Source of the DNA: Streptomyces sp. NBC_01317
GTDB taxonomy: Bacteria > Actinomycetota > Actinomycetes > Streptomycetales > Streptomycetaceae
Direction: 5' to 3'
Assembly (NCBI RefSeq): GCF_035961655.1
Contig: NZ_CP108393.1
Span: forward strand, 1,426,001 to 1,490,000
DNA: 64,000 bases
Part shown: piece after piece, positions 17,038-26,099 of the stretch
Position numbering within the stretch: the stretch's first letter is position 1
Layout of the letters: every line of letters starts with the position of its first letter
Position numbers and translations under genes: made by a program
Notes under the pieces: generated by a model
Seen by the model: only the letters and a program-made list of their open reading frames with translations
Told to the model about the DNA's origin: nothing
The model's database searches: none

Positions 17038-17850
17038 ATGTCGCAGTCCGCCGAGTCGTCCCGTAAGAACCCCAGGTCCGACGCTCCCGAGAGCGCCGCG
17101 GGGACCAAGGCGGCCGCGCAGCGGCTGAAGATGCGCCGTGAGCTGGCCGCCGCGGCCATGGAGCTGTTCGCGACCAAGGGGTACGAGGCGACGACGGTCG
17201 ACGAGATCGCCGCGGCGGCCGGGGTGGCCCGCAGGACGTTCTTCCGGCACTTCCGCTCCAAGGAAGAGGCGATCTTCCCCGACCACGACGACACCCTCGT
17301 CCGGGCCGAGGCGGTCCTCAACGCCGCGCCGTCCCACGAGCACCCGATCGACACGATCTGCCGGGGCATCAAGGAAGTCATGCGGATGTACGCGGCCTCG
17401 CCCGCGGTCTCCGTGGAGCGCTACCGCCTCACCCGCGAGGTGCCGACCCTGCGGGAGCGGGAGATCGCCTCGGTGGCCCGCTACGAGCGACTGTTCACCC
17501 GCTATCTGCTGGGCCACTTCGACGAGCTGGACCACACCGACGGCAACGACGACCCGCTGCTGGCGGAGGTGGCCGCGTCCGCGGTCGTCACCGCGCACAA
17601 CCATGTGCTGCGGCGGTGGCTGCGGGCCGGCGGCCAGGGGGACGTGGAGGCGCAGCTCGACCACGCCTTCGCGATCGTCCGTGACACGTTCGGCCCGGGG
17701 ATCGGCGCGGGCCTCTCGATGGGCGGCAAGCCCGAGCGCCCGGCGGTCACCGCCCGTACCGGCGGGGACGTCCTGGTGGCCGTGGCGCACACCGACGCGC
17801 CGCTGGACGAGGTCATGCGGACGATCAAGCGGGCGCTGAAGGACGCGTAG
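17038..17850 (+). CDS. TetR-family transcriptional regulator
   Basis: 270 residues from ATG 17038, which lacks a clear ribosome site (possibly leaderless). The N-terminal HTH (about 35-85) reads ELFATKGYEATTVDEIAAAAGVARRTFFRHF. The long C-terminal domain (about 90-230) is a ligand-binding helical bundle with a basic tail. It sits between the 3-hydroxyacyl-CoA dehydrogenase and ccr, which makes it the obvious candidate regulator of the ethylmalonyl-CoA genes, perhaps sensing an acyl-CoA. That link is inference from position. Confidence 0.9.
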   Translation: MSQSAESSRKNPRSDAPESAAGTKAAAQRLKMRRELAAAAMELFATKGYEATTVDEIAAAAGVARRTFFRHFRSKEEAIFPDHDDTLVRAEAVLNAAPSHEHPIDTICRGIKEVMRMYAASPAVSVERYRLTREVPTLREREIASVARYERLFTRYLLGHFDELDHTDGNDDPLLAEVAASAVVTAHNHVLRRWLRAGGQGDVEAQLDHAFAIVRDTFGPGIGAGLSMGGKPERPAVTARTGGDVLVAVAHTDAPLDEVMRTIKRALKDA

Positions 17851-17852
17851 CG

Positions 17853-17915
17853 CGGGCAAACACCCAGCGGGCGGACACCCAGCGAGCGGGCATCCGGCGA
17901 GCGGACGCCCAGAAG
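17853..17915. repeat. Degenerate 15-17 bp tandem repeats
   Basis: Four loose copies of a GCGGGCGGACACCCAGC-like unit lie just after the TetR stop. They occupy the start of the 392-bp gap before ccr. No coding potential is seen in this gap; its second half holds the ccr promoter region. Confidence 0.6.
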
Positions 17916-18029
17916 GGCACATCCGCCACACGTTCGACCGCACATTCGCCTCACCCAGCTGATATTCACCGCATTCCGGGCGGTAGGTATGGCTCATGCG
18001 TGCCACGAGGCTGACAAGTGAGAGAAAAA

Positions 18030-18074
18030 CCTGGCACCCAGTGCCTTGCCAGGTGTCACACCGTGCCATACGTT
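18030..18074 (+). promoter_or_regulatory. ccr promoter with nested dyads
   Basis: TTGCCA (18046-18051) and TACGTT (18069-18074) are separated by exactly 17 bp, a good vegetative-type promoter. Three inverted repeats crowd it. CCTGGCA (18030-18036) pairs with TGCCAGG (18047-18053). GGCAC (18033-18037) pairs with GTGCC (18041-18045). GGTGT-C-ACACC covers 18052-18062. The dyads cover the -35 and spacer, so a repressor or activator binding here would control ccr and the downstream genes. The ccr start is about 170 bp further on, leaving a long leader. Confidence 0.6.
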
Positions 18075-18242
18075 GAAGGTGTCCGGCTGTTCCCGCAAGC
18101 CTTCGCGCTTGTGGCCCGGACGCCTGCGTCACAGGCACCCTCGCGCCCACCCGGCGCCGCTCAGCAGCACCCTGCCCGGCCCGAGGTCACACCTCGGAAG
18201 GCGACGTCCCACACCACCCCCAGCTTCGCCGGAGGCACCACC

Positions 18243-19619
18243 GTGAAGGACATCCTGGACGCCATCCAGTCGCCGGACTCCACGCCCGCCGACTTCGCCG
18301 CACTGCCCCTCCCCGACTCGTACCGCGCCGTGACCGTCCACAAGGACGAGACGGAGATGTTCGCCGGCCTTCCCACCGCGGAGAAGGACCCGCGCGAATC
18401 CCTGCACCTCGACGACGTTCCCGTGCCCGAACTCGGCCCCGGCGAGGCCCTCGTGGCCGTCATGGCCAGCTCGGTGAACTACAACTCGGTCTGGACGTCC
18501 ATCTTCGAGCCGATGGCGACCTTCGGATTCCTGGAGCGGTACGGCAGGCTCAGCGACCTCGCGCGCCGCCACGACCTGCCGTACCACGTCATCGGCTCCG
18601 ACCTGGCGGGCGTCGTGCTGCGCACCGGACCCGGCGTCAACTCCTGGCGCCCCGGCGACGAAGTGGTGGCCCACTGCCTCTCCGTCGAGCTGGAGAGCTC
18701 GGACGGCCACAACGACACCATGCTCGACCCCGAGCAGCGGATCTGGGGCTTCGAGACCAACTTCGGCGGCCTGGCGGAGATCGCGCTGGTGAAGTCCAAC
18801 CAGCTGATGCCGAAACCCCAGCACCTCAGCTGGGAGGAGGCGGCGGCCCCCGGACTCGTCAACTCCACCGCGTACCGCCAGCTCGTCTCGCGCAACGGCG
18901 CGGGGATGAAGCAGGGCGACAACGTGCTGATCTGGGGGGCGAGCGGCGGACTCGGTTCGTACGCCACCCAGTTCGCGCTCGCGGGCGGAGCCAACCCGAT
19001 CTGTGTCGTCTCCAGCGACCGGAAGGCGGAGCTGTGCCGGCGGATGGGCGCCGAGGCGATCATCGACCGCTCCGCGGAGGGCTACACGTTCTGGCCGGAC
19101 GAGCACCACCAGGACCCGCGCGAGTGGAAGCGGTTCGGCAAGCGCATCCGCGAACTGACCGGCGGGGAGGACGTGGACATCGTCTTCGAGCACCCGGGGC
19201 GCGAGACCTTCGGCGCGAGTGTGTACGTCACCCGCAAGGGCGGCACGATCGTCACCTGCGCCTCGACCTCGGGCTTCACCCACGAGTACGACAACCGCTA
19301 CCTGTGGATGTCGCTCAAGCGGATCGTCGGCTCGCACTTCGCCAACTACCGCGAGGCGTGGGAGGCCAACCGGCTGGTCGCCAAGGGAAAGATCCACCCC
19401 ACACTGTCCAAGGTGTACGCCCTGGAGGACACCGGCCAGGCCGCGTACGACGTCCACCGCAACCGCCACCAGGGGAAGGTCGGCGTCCTGGCGCTGGCCC
19501 CCGCCGAAGGCCTCGGGGTACGCGACGAGGAGCTGCGCGCGCGCCACCTCGACGCCATCAACCTGTTCCGCGACGACGTACGGGCGCAGCCGCTCGCCGC
19601 CCACGGCGGGGTCCACTGA
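18243..19619 (+). CDS. ccr: Crotonyl-CoA carboxylase/reductase
   Basis: 458 residues from a GTG at 18243 placed after GGAGG; the length fits Ccr (about 450). It catalyses NADPH-dependent reductive carboxylation of crotonyl-CoA to ethylmalonyl-CoA, the signature step of the ethylmalonyl-CoA pathway and a source of polyketide extender units. It is a medium-chain reductase: GroES-like N-terminal part, then the NADPH-binding WGASGGLGSYATQFA. Ccr-specific stretches are NYNSVWTSIFEP, WGFETNFGGLAEI and FEHPGRETFG. It heads the run ccr-meaA-lyase-MaoC-acyl-CoA dehydrogenase; meaA starts one base after its stop. Confidence 0.96.
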   Translation: MKDILDAIQSPDSTPADFAALPLPDSYRAVTVHKDETEMFAGLPTAEKDPRESLHLDDVPVPELGPGEALVAVMASSVNYNSVWTSIFEPMATFGFLERYGRLSDLARRHDLPYHVIGSDLAGVVLRTGPGVNSWRPGDEVVAHCLSVELESSDGHNDTMLDPEQRIWGFETNFGGLAEIALVKSNQLMPKPQHLSWEEAAAPGLVNSTAYRQLVSRNGAGMKQGDNVLIWGASGGLGSYATQFALAGGANPICVVSSDRKAELCRRMGAEAIIDRSAEGYTFWPDEHHQDPREWKRFGKRIRELTGGEDVDIVFEHPGRETFGASVYVTRKGGTIVTCASTSGFTHEYDNRYLWMSLKRIVGSHFANYREAWEANRLVAKGKIHPTLSKVYALEDTGQAAYDVHRNRHQGKVGVLALAPAEGLGVRDEELRARHLDAINLFRDDVRAQPLAAHGGVH

Positions 19620-19620
19620 C

Positions 19621-21642
19621 ATGGCGAGGCGCCCGAAGGACCGGCCCTGGCTCATGCGGACGTACGCGGGCCACTCCACGGCCGAGGCGTCCAACGCGCT
19701 CTACCGCCGCAACCTCGCCAAGGGGCAGACGGGCCTCTCCGTCGCGTTCGACCTGCCCACCCAGACCGGTTACGACCCCGACCACATCCTGGCGCGCGGC
19801 GAGGTCGGCCGGGTCGGGGTCCCGGTCTCGCATCTGGGCGACATGCGGCGGCTGTTCCATGACATCCCCCTGGAGCGTACGAACACCTCGATGACCATCA
19901 ACGCCACCGCCATGTGGCTGCTGGCGCTCTACCAGGTGGTCGCCGAGGAGCAGGGCGCGGACGTCTCGCTGCTCCAGGGGACGACGCAGAACGACATCGT
20001 CAAGGAGTACCTCTCGCGCGGGACCCATGTCTTCCCGCCCGTGCCGAGCCTGCGCCTCACGACCGACATGATCACGTACACGGTCCACCACCTCCCCCGG
20101 TGGAATCCGATCAACATCTGCAGCTACCACCTCCAGGAGGCCGGGGCCACCCCCGTCCAGGAGATCGCGTACGCGATGTCCACCGCGATCGCCGTGCTGG
20201 ACGCGGTGTTCGCGTCGGGGCGGATCCCCGACGACCGCAGGGGCGAGGTGGTCGCCCGCATCTCCTTCTTCGTGAACGCGGGCGTCCGCTTCGTCGAGGA
20301 GATGTGCAAGATGCGGGCCTTCTCCCGCATCTGGGACCGGGTGACCCGGGAGCGGTACGGCATCGGGGACGCCAGGCAGCGGCGCTTCCGCTACGGCGTG
20401 CAGGTCAACTCGCTGGGGCTGACGGAGGCGCAGCCGGAGAACAACGTCCAGCGGATCGTCCTGGAGATGCTGGCCGTGACGCTGTCCAAGGACGCGCGCG
20501 CCCGCGCCGTACAGCTGCCGGCCTGGAACGAGGCGCTGGGGCTGCCCCGGCCGTGGGACCAGCAGTGGTCGCTGCGCATACAACAGGTGCTGGCGGACGA
20601 GTCGGACCTGCTGGAGTACCCCGACCTCTTCGAGGGTTCGCACGTGGTCGAGGCCGAGGTGAAGGACCTGGTGGCGGAGAGTCTCGCCGAGATGGACCGT
20701 ATCGAGGCGATGGGCGGCGCGATGGCGGCCGTGGAGTCCGGCTACCTCAAGTCGGAGCTGGTGTCCTCGCACGCGGCCCGGCGGGCCCGGATCGAGTCGG
20801 GCGAGGAGCGGATCGTCGGGGTCAACTGCTACGAGTCGACCGAGCCCAGCCCGCTCACCGCCGACCTGGACACGGCGATCATGACGGTCGATCCGGCGAA
20901 CGAGGCACGGGTGGTGGCGGCGCTGGGCGCCTGGCGGGCGGCGCGGGACGAGGAGCGGGCGACCGCCTCGGTGGCCGCCCTGGTGACCGCCGCCGAGGGC
21001 ACCGGCAACCTGATGGAGGCGACGGTCGCGTGCGCGCGGGCCGGGGTGACGACCGGCGAGTGGTCGGAGGCGCTGCGGGGCGTGTTCGGTGAGTTCCGCG
21101 CGCCGACGGGGGTGGGCGGGGCACCGGTCGCGGTGAGCGCCGAGAGCGGCAGCCCGCTGGCCGCCGTACGGGACAGGGTGGCGCGTACGGCCGCGGAACT
21201 GGGCTCGGGGCGGCTGCGGCTGCTGGTGGGCAAGCCGGGGCTGGACGGCCACTCGAACGGCGCCGAGCAGATCGCCGTACGGGCGCGGGACGCCGGCTTC
21301 GAAGTGGTCTACCAGGGCATCCGGCTGACCCCCGAGCAGATCGTGGACGCCGCGCTCGCCGAGGACGTGCACTGCGTGGGGCTGTCGATCCTGTCCGGCT
21401 CGCACGCGGCGCTCGTGCCCGACGTGCTCGTACGGCTGCGCGAGGCGGGCGCCGGGGAGATCCCGGTCGTCGTCGGCGGGATCATCCCGGGCGCCGACGC
21501 GACCGCGCTGCGGGCGGCCGGGGTGGCCGCCGTCTTCACCCCGAAGGACTTCGGGATCACCGAGATCATCGGCCGTATCGTCGACGAGATCCGTACGGCG
21601 AACAAGCTCGACCCGCTCGACCCCTTGGAGGTCTCCGCATGA
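19621..21642 (+). CDS. meaA: Ethylmalonyl-CoA mutase (MeaA)
   Basis: 673 residues. It is a coenzyme-B12-dependent mutase converting ethylmalonyl-CoA to methylsuccinyl-CoA. The N-terminal TIM barrel has the acyl-CoA mutase blocks GQTGLSVAFDLPTQTGYD and the NPINICSYHLQEAGA substrate region. The C-terminal B12 domain has the base-off motif DGHSNG (DxHxxG) in GKPGLDGHSNGAEQIA, followed by GLSILSGSH and VVVGGIIP. The ATG is one base after the ccr TGA and its 3-prime end overlaps the lyase start by 4 bp, so the three are coupled. It differs from methylmalonyl-CoA mutase by being a single homodimer-type chain with this specific order. Confidence 0.95.
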   Translation: MARRPKDRPWLMRTYAGHSTAEASNALYRRNLAKGQTGLSVAFDLPTQTGYDPDHILARGEVGRVGVPVSHLGDMRRLFHDIPLERTNTSMTINATAMWLLALYQVVAEEQGADVSLLQGTTQNDIVKEYLSRGTHVFPPVPSLRLTTDMITYTVHHLPRWNPINICSYHLQEAGATPVQEIAYAMSTAIAVLDAVFASGRIPDDRRGEVVARISFFVNAGVRFVEEMCKMRAFSRIWDRVTRERYGIGDARQRRFRYGVQVNSLGLTEAQPENNVQRIVLEMLAVTLSKDARARAVQLPAWNEALGLPRPWDQQWSLRIQQVLADESDLLEYPDLFEGSHVVEAEVKDLVAESLAEMDRIEAMGGAMAAVESGYLKSELVSSHAARRARIESGEERIVGVNCYESTEPSPLTADLDTAIMTVDPANEARVVAALGAWRAARDEERATASVAALVTAAEGTGNLMEATVACARAGVTTGEWSEALRGVFGEFRAPTGVGGAPVAVSAESGSPLAAVRDRVARTAAELGSGRLRLLVGKPGLDGHSNGAEQIAVRARDAGFEVVYQGIRLTPEQIVDAALAEDVHCVGLSILSGSHAALVPDVLVRLREAGAGEIPVVVGGIIPGADATALRAAGVAAVFTPKDFGITEIIGRIVDEIRTANKLDPLDPLEVSA

Positions 21643-22628
21643 CAGCCCCAGCGATCCCCCCGACCGAGGTCCCCGTGAACCGGCTGCGCCCGCGCCGCTC
21701 GTGCCTCGCCGTACCGGGCTCGAACCCGCGCTTCCTGGAGAAGGCCCAGGGGCTGGCGGCGGACCAGGTCTTCCTCGACCTGGAGGACGCGTGCGCGCCG
21801 CTCGCCAAGGAGGGCGCCCGGCACACCATCGTCGACGCGCTCAACAAGGGTGACTGGACGGGCAAGATCCGGGTCGTCCGGGTGAACGACTGGACGACCC
21901 ACTGGACGTACCGCGACGTCGTCACGGTGGTCGAGGGCGCGGGCCACAACCTCGACTGCCTGATGCTGCCGAAGGTCCAGGACGCGCAGCAGATCGTCGC
22001 CCTCGACCTGCTGCTCACCCAGATCGAGAAGACCATGGGCTTCGAGGTCGGGAAGATCGGGATCGAGGCGCAGATCGAGAACGCCAAGGGCCTGGTGAAC
22101 GTCGACGCGATCGCCGCCGCCTCGCCCCGGCTGGAGACCATCGTCTTCGGCCCGGCCGACTTCATGGCGTCGATCAACATGAAGACCCTCGTGGTCGGGC
22201 AACAGCCGCCCGGCTACGGCGCGGACGCGTACCACTACATCCTGATGCGCATCCTGATGGCGGCCCGTACCCACGATCTCCAGGCGATCGACGGTCCGTA
22301 CCTCCAGATCCGTGACGTGGACGCGTTCCGCGAGGTGGCGGGGCGCGCCGCCGCGCTCGGCTACGACGGCAAGTGGGTGCTGCACCCGGGCCAGATCGAC
22401 GCGGCCAACGAGATCTTCTCCCCGGCGCAGGAGGACTACGACCACGCCGAGCTGATCCTCGACGCGTACGACCACGCCACGTCGGAGGCGGGCGGCAAGA
22501 AGGGGTCCGCGATGCTCGGCGACGAGATGATCGACGAGGCGAGCCGCAAGATGGCGCTGGTGATCGCGGGCAAGGGGCGGGCCGCCGGGATGAGCCGTAC
22601 CACCGCGTTCGAGATCCCGGAGGGGTGA
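21639..22628 (+). CDS. HpcH/HpaI (CitE-like) malyl-CoA/beta-methylmalyl-CoA lyase
   Basis: 329 residues; ATG overlaps the meaA stop (ATGA). Metal-binding and active-site motifs of the CitE-like family are visible: RRSCLAVPGSNPRFLEKA near 20, VFLDLEDACAP near 45, and QIENAKG with the downstream FGPADFMAS for magnesium. The C-terminus has KWVLHPGQID, typical of malyl-CoA lyases. In the pathway it cleaves beta-methylmalyl-CoA to glyoxylate and propionyl-CoA, and can act on malyl-CoA. The pathway role rests on family and context. Confidence 0.92.
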   Translation: MTAPAIPPTEVPVNRLRPRRSCLAVPGSNPRFLEKAQGLAADQVFLDLEDACAPLAKEGARHTIVDALNKGDWTGKIRVVRVNDWTTHWTYRDVVTVVEGAGHNLDCLMLPKVQDAQQIVALDLLLTQIEKTMGFEVGKIGIEAQIENAKGLVNVDAIAAASPRLETIVFGPADFMASINMKTLVVGQQPPGYGADAYHYILMRILMAARTHDLQAIDGPYLQIRDVDAFREVAGRAAALGYDGKWVLHPGQIDAANEIFSPAQEDYDHAELILDAYDHATSEAGGKKGSAMLGDEMIDEASRKMALVIAGKGRAAGMSRTTAFEIPEG

Positions 22629-22631
22629 ACG

Positions 22632-23138
22632 ATGCGGTTCGGACGGACCTTTGAGGAGTTCGAGGTCGGCGCCGTCTACAAGCACTGGCCGGGCAAGACG
22701 GTGACCGAGTACGACGACCATCTCTTCTGCCTGCTCACCATGAACCACCACCCCCTGCACCTCGACAGCAACTACGCGGAGACGACGACGGACTTCGGCA
22801 AGAACGTCGTCGTGGGGAACTACGTCTACTCGCTGCTGCTGGGGATGTCGGTGCCCGACGTCTCCGGCAAGGCGATCGCCAATCTGGAGGTCGAGTCGCT
22901 GCGGCACGTGGCGCCGACCTTCCACGGCGACACGCTGTACGGCGAGACGACCGTGCTGGCCACCACACCGTCCCGGTCGAAGAGCGACCGCGGGGTCGTG
23001 TACGTGGAGACGAAGGGCTACACGCAGGACGGCACGGTGGTGTGTGTGTTCCGCCGCAAGGTGATGGTGCCGACGAAGACCTACATCGACCAGCGCGGCG
23101 GCGAGCAGCCCGGCCGCCCGGAGCCCCGGGAGAAGTGA
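22632..23138 (+). CDS. MaoC-family dehydratase, probable mesaconyl-CoA hydratase
   Basis: 168 residues with a single hot-dog fold. GKTVTEYDDHLFCLLTMNHHPLH contains the MaoC hydratase-2 type D...N/H catalytic signature, and VVGNYVYSLLLGMSV follows. The family and position between the lyase and an acyl-CoA dehydrogenase support hydration of mesaconyl-C1-CoA to beta-methylmalyl-CoA. It starts 3 bp after the lyase stop and ends 3 bp before the next gene. Proteobacterial mesaconyl-CoA hydratases are about twice as long (double hot-dog), so the single-domain form is an actinobacterial trait. Confidence 0.88.
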   Translation: MRFGRTFEEFEVGAVYKHWPGKTVTEYDDHLFCLLTMNHHPLHLDSNYAETTTDFGKNVVVGNYVYSLLLGMSVPDVSGKAIANLEVESLRHVAPTFHGDTLYGETTVLATTPSRSKSDRGVVYVETKGYTQDGTVVCVFRRKVMVPTKTYIDQRGGEQPGRPEPREK

Positions 23139-23141
23139 GAG

Positions 23142-24368
23142 ATGAGCCGACTCGCCCAGACAGCCGGACTGACCGACGTCCAGCGGGAGATCCTGGCGAC
23201 CGTCAGGGACTTCACCGACAAGGAGATCCTGCCGGTCGCCACCGAGCTGGAACACCGCGACGAGTACCCGACGCGGATCGTCGAGGGCCTCAAGGATCTC
23301 GGCCTGTTCGGGCTGATGATCCCCGAGGAGTACGGCGGTCTGGGTGAGTCCCTCCTCACATACGCGCTGTGCGTGGAGGAGATCGCCCGGGGCTGGATGT
23401 CGGTGTCGGGCATCATCAACACCCACTTCATCGTGGCGTACCTGCTGAAGCAGTACGGCACCGACGAGCAGAAGGACACGTTCCTGCCGAGGATGGCGCT
23501 GGGCGAGGTGCGCGGGGCGTTCTCGATGTCGGAGCCGGCGCTGGGCTCCGACGTGTCCGCCATCACGTCCAGGGGCGTCAGGGACGGCGGCACGTACGTC
23601 CTGAACGGCCAGAAGATGTGGCTCACCAACGGGGGTACGTCCACACTCGTCGCGGTGTTGTGCCGCAGCGACGAGGGGCAGCCCCCCGGCAGCACACCGG
23701 CCACACCGCCCCCACCGCCGCACCGCTCGATGACCACGTTCCTGGTGGAGAAGGAGCCGGGGTTCGGTGTGGTGCGCCCGGGTCTCACCATCCCCGGGAA
23801 GATCGACAAGATGGGGTACAAAGGCGTCGACACCACCGAGCTCATCATGGACGGACTGCGCATTCCGGCCAATCGGGTCCTCGGCGGCACCACCGGCCGT
23901 GGGTTTTACCAAATGATGGACGGGGTCGAGATCGGCCGGGTGAACGTGGCCGCGCGGGGGTGCGGGGTGGCCCGGCGCGCCTTCGAGCTGGGTATCTCGT
24001 ACGCCCAGCAGCGCCACACCTTCGGCAAGCCGATCGCCCAGCACCAGGCGATCCAGTTCAAGCTGGCCGAAATGGCCACCAAGGTCGAAGCGGCGCATGC
24101 GATGATGGTCAACGCGGCACGCAAAAAGGACTCCGGGGAACGAAACGACCTGGAGGCAGGGATGGCGAAGTACCTCGCGTCCGAGTACTGCAAGGAAGTC
24201 GTCGAGGACGCCTTCCGGATCCACGGCGGGTACGGCTTCTCCAAGGAGTACGAGATCGAGCGCCTGTACCGCGAGGCGCCGATGCTGCTGATCGGCGAAG
24301 GTACCGCCGAGATCCAGAAAATGATCATTGGCCGCCGACTGCTGGAGGAGTATCAAATCCAGGGCTGA
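23142..24368 (+). CDS. Acyl-CoA dehydrogenase, probable methylsuccinyl-CoA dehydrogenase
   Basis: 408 residues. FAD-binding and signature blocks are present: GEVRGAFSMSEPALGSDVS, QKMWLTNGG, and the C-terminal EAFRIHGGYGFSKEYEIERLYREAP, where RIHGGYGFS is the ACAD signature. It should oxidise (2S)-methylsuccinyl-CoA to mesaconyl-CoA, the step between MeaA and the MaoC hydratase. A proline-rich insert of about 15 residues near 190 breaks the middle domain and is not usual. It is the last gene of the pathway run; about 180 bp without genes follow, including the small dyad GTTGC-TCCTC-GCAAC at 24466-24480 before psd. Confidence 0.9.
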   Translation: MSRLAQTAGLTDVQREILATVRDFTDKEILPVATELEHRDEYPTRIVEGLKDLGLFGLMIPEEYGGLGESLLTYALCVEEIARGWMSVSGIINTHFIVAYLLKQYGTDEQKDTFLPRMALGEVRGAFSMSEPALGSDVSAITSRGVRDGGTYVLNGQKMWLTNGGTSTLVAVLCRSDEGQPPGSTPATPPPPPHRSMTTFLVEKEPGFGVVRPGLTIPGKIDKMGYKGVDTTELIMDGLRIPANRVLGGTTGRGFYQMMDGVEIGRVNVAARGCGVARRAFELGISYAQQRHTFGKPIAQHQAIQFKLAEMATKVEAAHAMMVNAARKKDSGERNDLEAGMAKYLASEYCKEVVEDAFRIHGGYGFSKEYEIERLYREAPMLLIGEGTAEIQKMIIGRRLLEEYQIQG

Positions 24369-24548
24369 TTGTCTCTTTTGAGCCGATTTCGCCGCGAAGA
24401 AGATCACACCCTGTTGTCCTCTCCCGCTGGCTTCAAGCCGCTCGACTCGACTGCTGGCTTGCTCAGTTGCTCCTCGCAACCGATACCATCGTCGTAAAGC
24501 CGCCGTCCCCCGTTGCCAGCGCGGCATCATCCGCTACGAAGGTCATCC

Positions 24549-25196
24549 ATGCCCCACAGCCAAACCTCTGCACCACGCGGCCGGGTCCGCCTCGCGCGCG
24601 GAGCATCGCCGTGGCTTCTGCCGACCGTCGCCACCGCCGCGATCAGCCTGGTCAGGGCGCGCCACTCGCGGCGCGCCGCCGTTCTCGCCGTACCCGCCAC
24701 CGCTCTCGCGGCGGGCATGCTGTGGTTCTTCCGCGACCCCGAGCGGGAGATCACCCAGGCCCGGGTCATCTCGCCGGCCGACGGAGTGGTGCAGAGCATC
24801 ATGCCGTGGAAGGACGGGCGCACCCGGGTCGCCATCTTCATGAGCCCGCTGAACGTCCATGTGAACCGCGCCCCCCTCGCGGGCACGGTGACCTCGGTCG
24901 AGCACATCCCGGGCGGGTTCGTCCCGGCGTTCAACAAGGAGAGCGAGAACAACGAGCGCGTTGTCTGGCACTTCGACACCGAGCTGGGCGACATCGAGAT
25001 GGTGCAGATCGCGGGCGCGGTGGCCCGCCGCATCGTCCCGTACCTCCCCCAGGGCACCAAGGTGGAACAGGGCGAGCGCATCGGCCTCATCCGTTTCGGC
25101 TCGCGCGTCGACATCTACCTTCCGGAAGGTGTCGATGTCGCCGTCGAGGTCGGTCAGACCACGACCGCAGGGGTGACTCGAATTGACCGTGATTGA
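24549..25196 (+). CDS. psd: Phosphatidylserine decarboxylase
   Basis: 215 residues, the short (archaeal/actinobacterial) class. It decarboxylates phosphatidylserine to phosphatidylethanolamine at the membrane. The pyruvoyl precursor cleavage site is the Gly-Ser in GLIRFGSRVDIYLP near the C-terminus; the alpha chain would be only about 35 residues. Other family blocks are FFRDPEREI and FMSPLNVHVNRAP. One or two hydrophobic stretches (about 20-60) anchor it. ATG 24549 starts the homology. Its 3-prime end overlaps pssA by 8-14 bp, giving a coupled pair whose enzymes act in succession. Confidence 0.94.
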   Translation: MPHSQTSAPRGRVRLARGASPWLLPTVATAAISLVRARHSRRAAVLAVPATALAAGMLWFFRDPEREITQARVISPADGVVQSIMPWKDGRTRVAIFMSPLNVHVNRAPLAGTVTSVEHIPGGFVPAFNKESENNERVVWHFDTELGDIEMVQIAGAVARRIVPYLPQGTKVEQGERIGLIRFGSRVDIYLPEGVDVAVEVGQTTTAGVTRIDRD

Positions 25197-26037
25197 TCCT
25201 GAGACGCAGGCCGGCTGGGTCGCCGAGGCCCAGGCGGAGGACGACGCGGAGGACATGCCGCTGTCGATGAGACTGTCGATAGCGGACACGCTCACGCTCG
25301 GTAACGCCACCTGTGGCTTCATGGCGGTGTACTTCACCACCACCGGCATCCTGATCCCACACCTCACGGGCAGCGACGAGAGCGGCATGGCGCGGCACTC
25401 CGCCGCGACGGCCGTGATCCTCATGCTCTGCGCGGCGATCTTCGACCTGTTCGACGGGCTGGTGGCGCGCAAGCTCCGCAGCTCGCCGATGGGCGCGGAG
25501 CTGGACAACCTCTCCGACCTGATCAGCTTCGGCCTCGCACCGGCGTACTTCGTACTGGTGTACGGCATGGTCGCGGACGACGCGCATCAGCGGGTCTCGG
25601 CGCTGGCGGCGATCGTGGTCCTGCTGGCGGTGGTGCTCAGGCTGGCCAGATTCTCCTGCGTGACGATCAGGGACGGCATGTTCCAGGGCATGCCGAGCCC
25701 GTTCGGCGCGCTGACGGTCATCTCGATCGTGCTGCTGGAGCTTCCCTTCGTGCCGACGCTGCTCGCGATCATCGGGGTGGCGTGGCTGATGGTGAGCCGG
25801 GTCGAGTACCCGAAGCCGCGGGGGGTGCTCGCGGTGGCGATGCTCAGCTGGATCGTGGTCTCGATGGGGCTGCTGGCGGCGTGGGCGTTCGACGCGCCGG
25901 GCGGTCAGCTGCTGCTCCAGACCGGGTGTGCGCTCCAGGTGGTGACGGGGGCGGTGATTCCGCTCTTCGCCACGGCGCGGCGGGTGAACACGTTCCGCGA
26001 CAACCGGCGTGAGGCGCGGGCGGCGCAGCTGCCGTAG
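25183..26037 (+). CDS. pssA: CDP-diacylglycerol-serine O-phosphatidyltransferase
   Basis: 284 residues from TTG 25183, preceded by AGGGG; GTG 25189 is an alternative two codons in. It makes phosphatidylserine from CDP-diacylglycerol and serine, the substrate of the overlapping psd. The CDP-alcohol phosphotransferase motif DLFDGLVARKLRSSPMGAEL continues into DNLSD with all catalytic Asp residues. The gap between AR and G is one residue shorter than the textbook x8. About seven hydrophobic helices follow. A strong terminator follows the stop. Confidence 0.94.
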   Translation: MTVIDPETQAGWVAEAQAEDDAEDMPLSMRLSIADTLTLGNATCGFMAVYFTTTGILIPHLTGSDESGMARHSAATAVILMLCAAIFDLFDGLVARKLRSSPMGAELDNLSDLISFGLAPAYFVLVYGMVADDAHQRVSALAAIVVLLAVVLRLARFSCVTIRDGMFQGMPSPFGALTVISIVLLELPFVPTLLAIIGVAWLMVSRVEYPKPRGVLAVAMLSWIVVSMGLLAAWAFDAPGGQLLLQTGCALQVVTGAVIPLFATARRVNTFRDNRREARAAQLP

Positions 26038-26055
26038 CGGTAGACGGTCGTACGG

Positions 26056-26091
26056 AAAGGGGCCCGGGTGCGGAAGCACCCGGGCCCCTTT
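26056..26091 (+). terminator. Strong stem-loop terminator after psd-pssA
   Basis: A perfect 16-bp stem, AAAGGGGCCCGGGTGC (26056-26071) with its complement (26076-26091), closes a GGAA (GNRA-type) tetraloop. It lies 18 bp after the pssA stop and between convergent operons, so it can serve both. The stem ends in TTT on either strand. Confidence 0.92.
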
Positions 26092-26099
26092 GCGCACCC

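Noticed and set aside
21309..24530. 1073-codon minus-strand frame opposite the ethylmalonyl-CoA genes
   Set aside because: Antisense shadow of meaA, lyase, MaoC and acyl-CoA dehydrogenase.
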